A DNA stretch of 64,000 nucleotides from Hermodice carunculata (taxonomy: Eukaryota > Annelida > Polychaeta > Eunicida > Amphinomidae): NCBI GenBank assembly GCA_964020975.1, contig OZ026623.1:82811932-82875931 (forward strand). The letters run 5' to 3'. The translations under genes and the position numbers were made by a program. The notes under the pieces are model-generated. The model searched no databases and was not told the origin of the DNA. It saw only the letters and a list, made by a program, of their open reading frames with translations. This document shows positions 1-12,493 of this stretch, piece by piece (positions within the stretch are counted from its first letter, which is position 1; each line of letters opens with the position of its first letter).

Positions 1-249
1 AATTGAGTCAAGAGGGTTTTTTGGGGGGCAAATTTTGGTTGCAAATCGCTCACAGTGCTCGAGAAAAGCTCTCGACCCCAGCTTTCTTTTTCTGTGGAAC
101 TATAAGCCCAGGCATTCTGGTCCTTGAACCAAAGGTGTCCTTGCAAGAAATTTGAATGCGACATCCTTATAATTTAAACAGGTAAGGTCATTATTGTGAC
201 CAGCATTGAGAGAAGTACCAGTAACTTGCAAAGAAAAAGACACACAGAA
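1..249. other. unassigned leading sequence
   Basis: No reading frame, repeat or RNA structure was recognised here. The stretch is ordinary AT-rich sequence leading into a tetranucleotide array. Confidence 0.5.
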
Positions 250-290
250 CAGACAGACAGACAGACAGACAGACTGACAGACAGACAGAC

Positions 291-373
<83 letters not shown>

Positions 374-375
374 CA
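250..375. repeat. (GACA)n/(GATA)n compound microsatellite
   Basis: GACA repeats pass directly into about 20 GATA repeats. Both strands translate into long YLSI-type frames, which are translated microsatellite and not genes. Confidence 0.97.
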
Positions 376-2194
376 AATAAAGTATCTGAGGAAAAACAAA
401 AAGTCTGGGTTTACACACAGACTTAATAACTAAATTTGACGTTTTGTGATTGCGCAGTGCACTTAATAACCACAATCGGGTCGAAGATCATCAATTTTTG
501 GAAATGAAATGGATTTTCGCATTTAGGATGTGTTGCTCTGTATATATCGAATTGAAAACAGTGTGACGTGGATTTGCATTGTATGCAGATGGATTAGTTT
601 TAGTTGTACCCGCTATGGAATATTCATTTCGTGTATGGCAACGTTACTGTCTGCCTACGGAGATAGACTGTGGCTCCGCCACAGTCTGCTATTCCCGCCA
701 CAGAGCAGTACGATACAATCGCTCATATTTAAAACATACGCCAACGTAGGTCTGTCGTCGCAGGCAACAATACTGCATAAAGTGACAAACTTGTTTCTCT
801 GAAATTTTCACGCATTCTGCACAGAAGTTACACCACAGTTTACCAATAATTTTTATTTACTTTGGTTAAGTTTGTTTGTTTGTTGTTGGGGGGAGGGGGG
901 GTCTGTTTTCCATTTTTTTTGGGGGGGGCGGTGTTCTTGTTTTTGTTTTGTTTTTGTTTTTGTTTTTGTTTTTTTGGGGGGAGAAGGGTGTATTTGTTTT
1001 GGTTTTGTGGTTTGTTTTGCTTTGTTTTTTATTATTTTTTTTCTTCATTTATGCTTGCCTGGCAGAAGGAAAACTGTTCTCACGTATATGTTAGGAATCT
1101 CAGGAATTTTCATATGACTGTTCAGTTGAACCAACGGCAATGCATGGCTCAGGTCAATTTTTTTTCGCGCCTCTTGGCTGGACAATTTCACGGGAACCTG
1201 GCCCTTATGAAACAACCATGCATCTGGCTGTCAGCAATCCAGTCACCTATACTGAACATGTGAGCAGTGCCACTTCTGTGGGAAACCCTGTTGTCTAAAT
1301 GTCTTCTAAATTTTACATCCAGCAATTTCAAGGCCGTAATATAAATTCCTTCATTTTGCAGGGAAAAATGAGTAGGGGTGTTTTTGCTCCAAAATCTCTT
1401 TGAATTTGCTGGGGAAAAACCTGGCACACGAATTCGCTTAAAATGGTGGGGGTCTTTTTATGTATGTGAACAAGCAAGGGAATCCATTTCCCTTGGAAGC
1501 GACGCCACCGGGGACATCTGCTGGGACGTCCAGCCGACATTTGTATCTTACCAGCTGAAAGTTGTGACGATTTGTAATAATGTTTACCTGGTCCACTACC
1601 TGTACAAATTCAAGAATACCACTGAATGTCACCGAATAAAAATGTCACTTTGAACGAAAAACGAAAAGAGAGTTTTTAAAGATAGATTCTTCGAACGGTC
1701 AACCACATATGATATGATGCCAAAGCAGTCCTCGTCGACCTCTGAACCAATATTAAATATACATGTAAACTGACTTTGGATGGTTTCATTAATTTTTTAA
1801 GGATATGATACTTGGTACCCCTTGTCCAGATATTATTGGTGTCAACCAGTGTCTGGCTGAATGAAAAATATACGTTTTCTCAGAATTTCGGCCTTCTTCA
1901 TCTGTATGAAGTTATGTGCAACTCACGCAGCAGTATCACACACGTGTCTGGATCGCCTACACGTCTGGTATGATGATAAACTGTTACAACATATCTAGAG
2001 ATCATTTAGGCAGGCTTGTAACACATTTGAAAGAAAACTTAATTGCTTTTGCAAAATGTACACATATACATTTATATACAAACCGATATGGATATAAAAT
2101 GATTTAAATGACAAAATATACCTACTTTTTGCTGTCCTTGATAAGAACTTTTAGGTGTTCAGTGAATAGTTCATGTATTCGATGCTGCAGTAAA
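376..2194. other. non-coding stretch with a G/T-rich low-complexity patch
   Basis: No gene is supported. Positions 861-1042 are G-runs and T-runs (TTTTTG repeated, several runs of 7-8 G) that give spurious F/G-rich frames. The rest shows no domain, splice-flanked frame or repeat that I could match elsewhere in the window. Confidence 0.6.
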
Positions 2195-2260
2195 CTAGAA
2201 AAATAAGATTTGTTGGACAGCAAATCTGACCGTGCCTTGGCATTGCGTGAAGTATATATA

Positions 2261-2291
<31 letters not shown>

Positions 2292-2755
2292 GTATATATA
2301 TATATATATTTATTTATTTATTTAGTGATATTCAAATGTGCTTTGCACACAATTCTTTGAACTGAAATTTGCCCTTTCATATTTAACAGTTTTGAAACGA
2401 CAGGCATTAAAGCTTTCCAAGTGTGCCTAATTAGCTAATAAGCATTAATTAGAATTTTCCAACTTTCATTTTCATTTTACTGGATGGACCTCTAGCACAA
2501 TCCATTAAATTGACGTTGCTATTGAAACCTCTATCTTGAATACATTGGACAATATTCAAAATTTTAAGTTCAGAAGTATTCCTAATTAGCATCGATTCGA
2601 ATTTTATAACTTTTAGTTTCATTTCATTAGATGAATCTGTAGCACAACCCAAACAATTCAAGTTGGACTGGCATCTCCATCTGTAGTGCTTTTGAAAAAA
2701 AGTTTGATTTGCCTGTGTAAATAGTTCAGTGCGTCTGCCTAGAAAGGTAAGCACA
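2195..2755 (-). mobile_element. Helentron-like non-autonomous element (HINE), copy A
   Basis: Read on the - strand, the element ends in a hairpin (AGATTTG...CAAATCT arms) and then CTAG at 2195-2198, with T outside. This is the Helitron/Helentron 3' signature. Further in, on the same strand, are divergent copies of the family's internal repeat ('aaattttnaa..cttgaat..ttcaaa' and 'aattagcat' words) around 2400-2700. An (AT)n/(GT)n microsatellite at 2255-2325 lies between the end and the repeats. The 5' end and the TTTC tract seen in other copies are missing, so the copy is partial or old. Confidence 0.72.
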
Positions 2756-2929
2756 CTTTGTCTACATTGAATAACATAACCATTTCAAACTTTAAATATT
2801 GAAAAATATTTTTTTAGGCTCACTGCTACTGGTATAGGTATGGTGCACCTGATGAAGGACATCAAAACTTGTAGCAGTTGAAGTCATGCTCATAAGAAGG
2901 AACTCACATTTTAAAAGTTAAATTTCATC

Positions 2930-3061
2930 AAAGGTTACTCTCAGATCTACAGTGAGGCGCCCTTATGAATGAGAAAAGTGCTTACTGTTAGGAGGTACCA
3001 ATTCCAAAGAGTGTCAAGCCTTTTCAGGTAGTATGGCTGGAAATGTACATATGTATGTGCA

Positions 3062-3126
<65 letters not shown>

Positions 3127-3370
3127 GTATACATAGTTTTATAATCCATGGGGAAATTATTATATCTAATACATAACTGTGTTCCTTTATTCATTGAAGA
3201 AAAAAATATATCTACAGACATTTTCCAAAGTTAATCTCAGATACACACTCACAATTCCAAGAGCTATTTTTACAGTAATACTCTCTACAGTGAGGCAGCC
3301 TTGGGGCTACAGAAAAGTTCTCACAGTAGGGATACCTTGTACGAAGAAGTAAATACATCAAGGCCTCTTA
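2930..3370. repeat. divergent tandem duplication interrupted by (AT)n
   Basis: The block near 2950 beginning CTACAGTGAGGCGCCCTT recurs near 3290 as CTACAGTGAGGCAGCCTT. Both are followed by similar 'gaaaagt.ct.ac.gt..gg.taCC' sequence and preceded by a 'caaagtta.tctcagat' word, giving a period of about 335 bp. A pure (AT)n array at 3063-3123 sits between the copies. Confidence 0.6.
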
Positions 3371-3714
3371 TGCTAGGCTGGAGAAAATCACGTAGAGGCT
3401 AATCCACACACTGAATGTTTCACACTGTTGGTATGAAGTCCACTGAGTTTTCAAGACAGTCATTGCAGATCAGAAGACCGGAAATCTTTGTGCACAATGG
3501 ACAGTGCAGATGCACCTTTATGTGGAACAGTTTTGAAAGTACGAAAGATTTAAATTTTTAATTGAATCGATTCTAATTCATATAATTAAAATATGAAATA
3601 ATTGCAAAGCAGACGAATAATACGGTTACGGTCATGGAATAGTTTGGATTTCTACGTATTGCTGTCTCCAAGAATAGCTGCAGATAAGATGTAGGCTAGG
3701 CGGAGAGAGAGGCA
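3371..3714. other. unassigned intergenic sequence
   Basis: Nothing recognised: no repeat match within the window and no plausible coding frame. Confidence 0.5.
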
Positions 3715-3729
3715 GGCAGACAGACAGGC

Positions 3730-3770
<41 letters not shown>

Positions 3771-3795
3771 AGAAAGAAAGAAAGAGAGAGAGAGA

Positions 3796-3832
<37 letters not shown>

Positions 3833-3839
3833 AAAAAAA

Positions 3840-3931
<92 letters not shown>

Positions 3932-3933
3932 AT
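3715..3933. repeat. (GAAA)n microsatellite with GA interruptions
   Basis: A long purine tract of GAAA repeats with AGAGAG and poly-A interruptions. The poly-(SFFL) frames on the - strand are artefacts of it. Its flanks lack the conserved 5' sequence of the HINE elements, so it looks like an independent array. Confidence 0.95.
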
Positions 3934-5084
3934 ACTCGGGCCGTGTTGTTGGCATGGACTGCCAAGCCATGCTGTTAGTCCGCCGCAAGACGTGTTGGGT
4001 ATGTTGGAATTTCAATAAAAGCTCTATTTATGAAAAACTTAAATTTGCACTGCCCATAATAATTTGGAGCTGCATATGAAATGGGGGAGAGTTTCTCCCT
4101 GAGAGGGAAACACGGAAGAGCGGTCTTGCACCAGGAGCAGTTTATGTGACCCAAGGTCCTATTTAAATCAAGATCGCGGAATCAGTTGCAGCACAAGTTC
4201 CAGCCGAGAAATATATTACACCGGTATCTCTAACTCCAGGTGTGCCGCACTCCTGCCAGGTATTCCTTACTGACCTTATCGTGCAACTTTTACAGATTAC
4301 TTAACGTTTGGGGGAAAAAAAAACAGTTGCCGTCCAAAATAAATAGTCCAAAGCAAGTTATTGAAAGAGACATGTGTTGATGCCTTGTGAATTGATTCCT
4401 GTAATTTTGATGGAAAAACGAAAGGCTTTTATCGAGTACCGACCAATGTTTTCAAACATACGTGTTCACATATCTATTCATCACCATCTTGGTGTGTGCA
4501 CAAAACTGAATAACGTTCCCAAGTCGAAGTCATAAAATTACTTTGTATGAAGCCGACTTAAATATACGAATTTAAGTTTCAGCTTCTTGTGGTATATCAG
4601 CCATTCGTTTTAAGTGAATTTTCGCGTTCATCTACCACTTCCCAGTAATGACATTTTCACTCACATTTGACTTTTTCAGTAAAGCTAGTTCTACCAATAA
4701 TCATATTACTTATAAAAAAATTGCTCATTTACTGGCCTTTGGTAGAACATGGTTTATTAGGAGGACAACAACAACTGACCCACAGTCTCACCAGCCTCTT
4801 CGAACTCAAGACAACCTTGTTTGATAGTACATTGTACACAGACCCGATTTGCTGAAGCAATGCTGTTAGAGTGAACAACTAGTAAATAAGTAGATATATT
4901 TATATACCACATGTATTGTCAGGATAACCCCAGCTAAGGATCGGGATACGCTATGGCTAGGGCTATACCTTGACTGATCTGCAGGTTAGCATAACAGATG
5001 GGGGCTTGAATTTGGTGACACTAAACCAAGGTATTACAGACTGGAACATTGAGCTTGGATGACAAATGGTATCTTAAGATCTAT
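3934..5084. other. unassigned intergenic sequence
   Basis: No gene, RNA or repeat recognised over this kilobase. The frames in it are short and have no recognisable composition. Confidence 0.5.
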
Positions 5085-5137
5085 AATCAAAGTGTGTCTG
5101 TCAACACACACTTTTCTGTTTTTCCTAAAATTCTTTT

Positions 5138-5214
<77 letters not shown>

Positions 5215-5770
5215 TTTACCAGTGAATTTGTCCCACACTTTTCTCTGACACTGTTATACATGGAAACTCCAACCTTGGCATGATTGTACCTCCACACAAG
5301 GAGTTGGGTCTTCTTATGCAGAGGAATGAAGATGTTTAAAATTATGCAAATTATGGGCATTTGAAATTTTAAATCTTGAATATCTTCAAAAGTATAACAG
5401 ATAGAGATGTCATTCCAACTTCTACTAGAGGGTTATTGACCATTGCGCATGTAATGAATTTAAAACAAAAGTTGTAGCGATTTAAATTATGCTAATTAGC
5501 ATTGTTCAAAATTTTCAGTCTTGAACAGCTTCAACACTATAACAGATAGAGATGCCATTCCAACTTCTACTAAGGGATTGTTGACCATTGCGCACCTAAT
5601 AAATTAAAAACAAAAGCTGAAATTTTAAATCTTGAATAACTTCAAAGCTATAATGGATGGAGATGTCATTCCAACTTTTACTCTTGTGCTGTGGACTAGT
5701 TGTACATTGTCATACTAATATGCTTTGAAGACACACACACTGATTTGCTATGAAGCAAATCATCTTTTGT
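5085..5770 (+). mobile_element. Helentron-like element (HINE), copy B, nearly complete
   Basis: In order: a 5' subterminal word GTGTGTCTG at 5092-5100 followed by its own small inverted copy (CAACACACAC); a (TTTC)n array at about 5133-5213; a conserved block 'accagtgaatttgtcc.aca.tt.tctgacactgttatac'; about three units of a ~130-bp minisatellite (each with 'cttgaatanctt', 'atagatagagatg.cattccaact'); the 3' subterminal word AGACACACACAC at 5730-5740; and the hairpin GATTTGCTATGAAGCAAATC. The 3' word is the reverse complement of the 5' one. The terminal CTAG is degraded in this copy. Confidence 0.8.
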
Positions 5771-7849
5771 GGTTATCGTGATGCTCTTTACAAAAAACTT
5801 AAACCACACCGCAGGAAAGCGCATTTTACACTACAAAATATAACTTTAAAATGTATAACCCGATCCTCGGCAAAAGTATTGAAAAAAGAAAGCAGGGCTA
5901 TTATTATAGACAGCTTGACAAATTCGAACGTGGAGCAAAATACATATGGAACTATTGCAACAATACTTCATCTAAAAAAAGGAAAAAGTTGTTTTTCTTG
6001 TTTTTCGAAGATTAAAAATGTAAAAGTAAGTAATAAATATGAAAGTTCTTCACATTTTAATGATATTTTTTCTAAATATTGGCCGGAGGTTTGCAGGTAA
6101 AGGTAACTCTGTCTATAGCCCACATTTCTCAACGTATCCAACCACGATAATTATGGATCTTAAAATGCCATTTGTCATCCACGGAGAACAACTTTATATT
6201 TATGAAATTTACTATTTTAATTTGCAAATGCTTTTGTTTAGCTTGATATACTATACATTCTAATTTAAAATAGTTTATATTTGGGTCTTTAGATACATAG
6301 CTATCATGCGATTACATTATATATGCATTTGCTAACTCTTACTAAAAGTTATTGTGGACTGTGGATCTTCTTGTTCTCAGTGCTGTCCGCCTGAAAATCT
6401 CTGTGGCAAACTTTTCTTTACTTGTAGCATTTATTCCACTTCTAAAAAAAAAAAACACTTAGTTTTGAGAAAATCTGTAGCAATTTTGAAGAGCTCTGTA
6501 GCAAAATTTTGCTACAGTGCTCCAGTTGGACAGCCCTGTTTCTCCATTTGTACAAATTTAAGTATGCCAGGGATGTCTAACTTTTTGTTCAAGAAAGTGA
6601 AATATTGGCAGTGATCCGACAAGGATGTGAAAACAATACGTCATCGACAGGATTTTTTGCAGTGAGATGTTATGTTAAATATGTTGTCAATTAATGTGGC
6701 ACGTCTTTCAGACAGCAGTGTTTGCAACGTACTTTTTGGTATAAAGTTATTGTTCACCATTAAGGCTATAGGTACTCAGTAAATCTAACCCTTGTGTTTT
6801 TATGTAACAGATCAACACTGAAGTCTCCTGCAATAAATTTATCAAACCTTTCTTTCGACAAAGTGTCAACAATTGGGGCTATTTTGCAGTTAAATTGTTC
6901 CAGCTGAAAGTTTACCTCTTCGCTATCAGTAAATATTACATAGAGATATACATGTATTTTTCTTTAGACTGTTTCCAGTGATATCAATAATTTGACATTT
7001 CCACAATTTGCTGGGAGAGAAGCAGTTTTGATTATTAAATTGGATTTTTTGTTTGTTTGTTTGTTTTTTTTGTTTTTTGTTTTTTTGTTTTTTGTTTTTT
7101 TTTTTTTTTTTTTTTTTTGTTTTTTGTTTTTGTTTTTTGTTTTTTTTTTTGTTTTTTGTTTTTTTGTTTTTGTTTCTTTGGTGAAAGTATACCAATAGAA
7201 AACTATAGGAACTGCAGATTAAGATTTATTTATTGGACATTGTATAAAATGCAGTATACATAATTGTGGGTAATAAATGAAAAAAGTAACCGCTGAAGCT
7301 CACTATAGCCTAATAGAAGTTATTTCTATATATACATGATAGTCAGGATGACCCGGCTTAAGGATGAGAAACATCCGCTATCGCGTGGACCACTTAAATA
7401 GACTTACTTGGCAAGTTTACACATGGTTTCAAAATAGTGCCACTTGTGTATAATCATACATGAGAAAATGCAACTTTGGTAGAACACATTTCACGCAAAG
7501 GTAAATTATATACGGGTATTACAGACGAAGCAAACCGGAATGGCACAGGTTTCAGAATATTGGTTCATATAAGATGTTTGGACATATTGAGAAAAACCAG
7601 AATACGAATGTGTGTGTTATATTTAGGGGTGTGACGAGAAGCAATTTGGGAATAAAGTATCGAATGCACTTCACAGAGGAGGCATATGGGGGGGGGGGGG
7701 CCGGCGGCGGTGCAGCATAGCGGGGACAATCGCGGTGCAGCATAGCGGGGACAATCGCGATGCATTGTGGGTAATGGGTAATGTAGAAAACATGTTATTA
7801 AAGTAGTCATGTAACTACATGCAGAGCCGATGCGAACAGACATGAGGCC
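5771..7849. other. non-coding stretch with T-rich tract and a 25-bp tandem duplication
   Basis: No gene seen. Positions 7044-7173 are a T-rich tract of TTTTTTG repeats that produces F/V-rich and K-rich frames. Positions 7688-7700 are a G run. Positions 7710-7734 and 7735-7759 are two copies of a 25-bp unit containing GCATAGCGGGGACAATCGCG. The remainder is unassigned. Confidence 0.6.
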
Positions 7850-7895
7850 TAATTATGTCTGTGTGCCAACACAGACATACTGTTTTTCTAGGAAT

Positions 7896-7927
<32 letters not shown>

Positions 7928-8165
7928 ACTTTCTTTCTTACTTTCTTTCTTTCTTTCTTTCTTCCTTTCTTTCTTTCTTTACAGGCAAATTTGTCCGACA
8001 TTTCATTTGAAAAGTATTACACGTAGAAACTCCAAACTTGGCACAATTATTATTCTATAGATGAAGTATCGCCTTTTTATAATGAGAGGTCATGCTTTTC
8101 AACATTATGCAAATGAGGGCTAATTAAAGTTTTAAATCTTCAATATCTTATTTACTATAGTAGAA
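7850..8165 (+). mobile_element. Helentron-like element (HINE), copy C, 5' part
   Basis: The 5' subterminal word GTCTGTGTGCC at 7857-7867 is followed by its inverted copy (ACACAGAC), a (TTTC)n array at 7902-7980, the conserved 'aggcaaatttgtccgacatttc' block, and one partial minisatellite unit ('attatgcaaatgagggctaattaaag..ttaaatcttcaatatctt'). The 3' hairpin and CTAG are absent. The copy stops where an AAGGTCA-rich minisatellite begins. Confidence 0.7.
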
Positions 8166-8192
8166 ATAGTCCCAGGTGTATAGGAGTTCGAT

Positions 8193-8352
8193 CATAGCAA
8201 GGTAAAGGTCATCTCAAATGTCAAGGTCATGTCAAGGTCCAAGGTCATGTCAATGTCAAAGGTCAATTTTAAGTCAAAATGTCATTTGAAAGGTCAAGGT
8301 TCACTTCAGGTAGAGGTCATCTCAAGGTCAAAGGTCATTTCAAGGTCAAAGG
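8193..8352 (+). repeat. AAGGTCA-rich minisatellite
   Basis: A run of short imperfect units of the form 'caaggtcatntcaaggtcaaaggtca', with about a dozen AAGGTCA words in 160 bp. AAGGTCA is the extended half-site bound by monomeric nuclear receptors such as FTZ-F1/SF-1 and ERR, which is established for the motif. Binding here is only a possibility, since the same words occur in longer transposon-like repeats elsewhere in the window. Confidence 0.8.
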
Positions 8353-9007
8353 CCACTTTCGATGGTGGCTTTCTTCTAGCCATTACTTGGTCAATTTTTA
8401 TCAGAGTTTGAGGGCAATACACATTAGAAATCCATCACAATGCAATTGATACCCAAAAAAAACTTACTAGTACAGTAAAACTAGACTGCTCAAGTCTCAC
8501 TGGACTGTCTTCCGTATTTTATTTAAAAGCAAATTCATTGCAAAATAAAATTTTAAGTAAACACACGTCGTAGCCTTATTCTGTTACAATACAGGTAGGC
8601 CCTTAAACCTAACTAATTGACGTGAAATGTGTCTATAACTAGATAACATTGACTCCAGATGATTAGCGCTAGCGCGGTCTGCCCTGTGTTTCTTATCACA
8701 CAGACAAGGGAGCAGTCATAACGCACCCCTCTTCAGAAGCTGTTATATTGAGCTACTGTGTAATGAAGAATTAATTGCAGTGCACCGCATCAGGCAGGGG
8801 GCGTCCATTGACCCGGAGGGGAGACGGTCAGCTTTGTCGCGCTTGAATGGGCAGTAACTAGCCATGCATTCATCGAAGACCACTTTCCACTCAGCCTTAT
8901 CGCAATGATAATGGGATTAGAACTGACTAGGACTCAATAGCTGCTAGTGTTGAAACCGGCACGGCGGCAGTGTCGACCAGTTTAAAATAATAATAATAAT
9001 AATAATG

Positions 9008-9074
<67 letters not shown>

Positions 9075-9592
9075 TAATAATAATAATAATAACAGTAAGA
9101 CCTACTTATTAACACCGTGTAGGTGGCATAATATTATACAGTTTACTTTGTGGAGGGAAAAATGTATCGCACTTCTGAGTGGGACCCCGGGATGGGAAAA
9201 TAGGGACATGCACCAGGGACTTGTGCAAGTCTACAGTAAAACGGGCGCCATCGTGGGTCGCCCACACAACCTTACTAGTCTAACAACTACAACTACCCAC
9301 TGAACAGAAACTAAACAAAAAGAAACCTTAAAAGAAGGTGTGAAAGGACAGGGTGGGTAAACAAGCCAAGCGAATTGCCTTTCATAGCTTTGCCGCCAAA
9401 TGTCCTTGGTTTAGGTTAAAACCGACCCCTCAGAAATGCTTCATCATAAAGGGAAGAAAGGCACAAAGTGTCCGTACAGTGGCACAGGTGTCGAACGATA
9501 TTACGCTGCAATATAAGTTATCCAAGAGGTCGCTCCTTTGCCGCTGTATCAAGTGACTACAAAACTCTCCGCTCTGAGGGACAAAACACCTC
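8353..9592. other. intergenic sequence with an (AAT)n array
   Basis: An (AAT)n microsatellite with two GAT interruptions occupies 8986-9092. The rest has no recognisable gene. A 67-codon frame near 9353 has no recognisable domain or splice context. Confidence 0.6.
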
Positions 9593-9906
9593 TAATAGGA
9601 GATATGCATATTAAGTTCCCGCCCCAACTGCATATCTGATTTTCTACTCTCGCTTGGTGAGATATGGCGAGATACGGGTCGGTACCTGTGGGGACAAGCG
9701 GGATATCACTAATATTCTGGAAATGCAGAACATTTATTAAAGGCATATGGAATTTTTTTTCTTATTTAAGGCTCGGGAATTACTAGAAGAATACCAGTTT
9801 GGCATTTGTGAACTTGAATTGTTAAAAAGTTGCTAATTTTTTTTTTTAGAAATGAGCATATTGCCTGTCTGTGACATTGATGCGACCCGCACGTCCCCCG
9901 TGATCA
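9593..9906 (+). mobile_element. truncated MITE, sister of the element at 46.4 kb
   Basis: It shares with 46425-46782 the left end (AATAGGAGATATGCATATTA then TTCCCGCC), an internal 'gagatacgggtcg.tacctgtggggacaagcgggatat' block, 'gctcggga', 'ataccagtttgg.atttg' and 'cccccgtgatc' near the right. The right terminal inverted repeat is missing, so this copy is 3'-truncated. It is non-coding. The small frames inside are not genes. Confidence 0.85.
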
Positions 9907-11418
9907 TAAATTGCAAGCCTGATAGAGGGATACATCTGGTTGATCGCCTTCAATCCACGCCTCTTTTATACATATTGCGCTAAATTCAATACTCTCCTGA
10001 CCAACTTCAACAATTCAAATATTCAAATTATCAAACTTTGTGTTAAGACATTGAATATTAACACTCAAAATAGAGAAATTTTATGATAAAGGACAAAGAT
10101 AAGCAATTATGTGTTGGTTTTCTGTGTAAAGGGATTCACATGCTATCGATATTGCATTTTCCAGATCATCTGCATTATTTATATATTGTATATTATGACC
10201 ATTGTATGTAATCAATGTTTGTAAAACACACTACTGACAAGTACCACGTATGCTTGAAATGATAATTTTGTTTGTACTTAAGACAATTCTGTTGCTACTG
10301 GTAACAAAAAAAAATTAATGTTGACATTTCATGATCGGTTGTCACACACGACGTCATTTCACCAGACAGTCACTCACGTTTTCAACATAATCTTAATTAT
10401 TTCTATTATTTTCATTACTCTTTATTATTCATATTGTTATGTCGGTACTCTTGCATGAATAGAGACAGCTACAATAAGAGCCAATGTAATTTTGAAATTT
10501 TTGAAATGTTAATTTCAATGTGCATTTTAATTGCCTCAATGAACGACAATGCCAAAAAAAAAAAAAACCTGTCTTATCGTCCAGGAATCCAGCACATCCC
10601 ACCCTCAAGTATAAGTTTTCCATGACACCAAGGTTCCCACAGGCCTGCTGTTCATTACACGCACGATTCTGTGTAGGTCATGACCTGCCTAGTATGTTCT
10701 CAAAAAGTCACTCAAAAATAGATTGTCATAAAAAAAGTGCGTTCTTTAACCCATCTGCGTTGGATGACAGCGGAATCGAGTGTATGCTTAACTTCCACAA
10801 GATAGTTTTAATAAATCCACTTATTACTGGCTGGCAAATGTGGTTGTCATTTTTTATTGACTGCATTCAGGATATCCTGGAATTGCAAATATGTAATGGG
10901 TATTGGCTGCAGCAAATGTTGTGATACGAAAGAAACTCGTACGCAGGCAAGACGTACGCTAGATAAGCATCTTGTTTGGGGTTTCTTCCTTTCGTTTTTT
11001 TCTTAACAGATTTGCACTTTAAAACATTTGTGACCAACACATGATCAAAAAACCAAAAACACTATGAGTCACTTTTTTATCTGTTATGATTCATGGTAAA
11101 TAAAAATTCCCTGGCTCTGAAATGTAACTTATGCTAGGGTGGTGGTAGGTGTTTCATTTAACGCGTGGTTAGCGTCTTTTATATTTAGTTAAAATATAGG
11201 CGTACACCTATAGTTTTATGGCGCTCACCTAATGATACCATTTGCCAGGAGACGCAGCTTTTTGTTCACTATCTCTGAAAGCCAAAACTCCACAGAACGT
11301 GGGAAATATCACTAATACCGTGCCAACACAAGACTTCCACTCGTGACGATGTTTTCAACTCAACTGCTGGTAGTTTGTCCATGCAGGTGTATCGAAAACT
11401 GTTTAAAAATTCATGTAA
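9907..11418. other. unassigned intergenic sequence
   Basis: No gene or repeat family recognised. A 134-codon frame at 10520-10924 begins in a poly-A tract and shows no domain, so I do not call it. Confidence 0.5.
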
Positions 11419-11526
11419 AGTGCAACGAGAAAAACAGATGAAGCAGACGACAGCAGATTCAACTGGTCCCCGGCAACCAGTTTGAGCGGGAAAGTGTTAC
11501 GTCGATATAACAGGAAGACTAAGTTC

Positions 11527-11994
11527 ATGGTGGTCGCACCGAGCGGCTTGAATAACACCAGGCCAATGAAACACTTCATGAACGTGTATTCTTTGGTTTC
11601 TCCGGCGTTTTTTTTTTTTTTTTTAATCCATGTTGCGATCGGGTACATCAGCTACCTGATTTATTACCAGCAGCCGGCTGTTATAGTCGGAACCAAGGAA
11701 AAACATGCATGCCAAGAAAGCTGCCAGTGTTCACATTCCAAGTCAGAATTGTCTGTTTCCTGTCTTCCTGTGCAGAGTTTTTGTATCAAGTTACACCGAT
11801 TAACCCATTCTATCCCCAGACCCTCATTTCACCTTGTACACAGAGATTGCGCATTCAACCCCTGCAGAAACAGAACTTTCATTCAAGTACCAATAGTGCA
11901 CTTACAGTCTGAAGTCAGCTGTCGGTGCCTTAAAAATCCAAAGTCCAAAGCCTTTACTAGGAAAAGCTCAGCAGTTGACAGGGTTAGTTATAAG
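11527..11994 (+). CDS. doubtful coding exon, possible membrane protein N-terminus
   Basis: An open frame runs from a stop near 11416 past the first ATG at 11527 and meets a strong donor-like site (AAG then GTAAGA) at 11994/11995 in phase 0. From that ATG the product would have a short N-terminal segment, one hydrophobic stretch (five F, then LIHVAIGYISYLIYY) and a cysteine-rich tail (CQESCQC, NPCRNRTF, SCRC). That layout would fit a type II membrane protein. Against it, the F run comes from a 16-T tract, the ATG has a poor context at -3, and I know no matching family. The phase does not match the acceptor before the GT17 gene 4.7 kb downstream, so it is not its coding upstream exon. Confidence 0.22.
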
Positions 11995-12493
11995 GTAAGA
12001 GCCAGTTGCTGGCAAAGGGACACATAGATGCCTTCTCACCTGCCATTGAGGCATTGATGTCTGTGTGAATACAAGCATATTGTTTTCCCCAATACTCTTT
12101 CTTTCTTTCTTTCTTTCTTTTTTCTTTCTTTCTTTATTTCCATTTTATTTTTGCTCAAACGCAGACACCATTCTAGCCTGAAACTTCAAATTTGACATGG
12201 ATATCGCTCCGATGTTGGAGGTTTACATATCATTCAGAATCATCAACTGGTTGAAAATTATGCAAATTATGGCCATTAGAAAATTTTAATCCCTTGTGGC
12301 TTCCAAAGTATTCAACATAGAGGCACAAATGTTGGTACTTTTTTTTTTGGGGGGGGGGGCTGCGCATCTATAAGACACATTAAAATTGTTGTAAAATTCA
12401 AATTTATGCCAATTGCGGACACTTCAAAATTTCAAAGCTGAAATATATTCAAAACTGTTATAGACAGAGGTGCCATTCCAATTTAAATTCATA

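Noticed and set aside
250-375. Open frames of YLSI/DRSI type across GATA and CTAT arrays
   Set aside because: They are translations of tetranucleotide microsatellites. The same applies to SFFL frames over TTTC, YIYI over AT, MMMM over ATC and Y/T-rich frames over GTA and AAT arrays.
10520-10924. 134-codon frame starting in poly-A
   Set aside because: No domain, no splice signals of note, and an atypical start.
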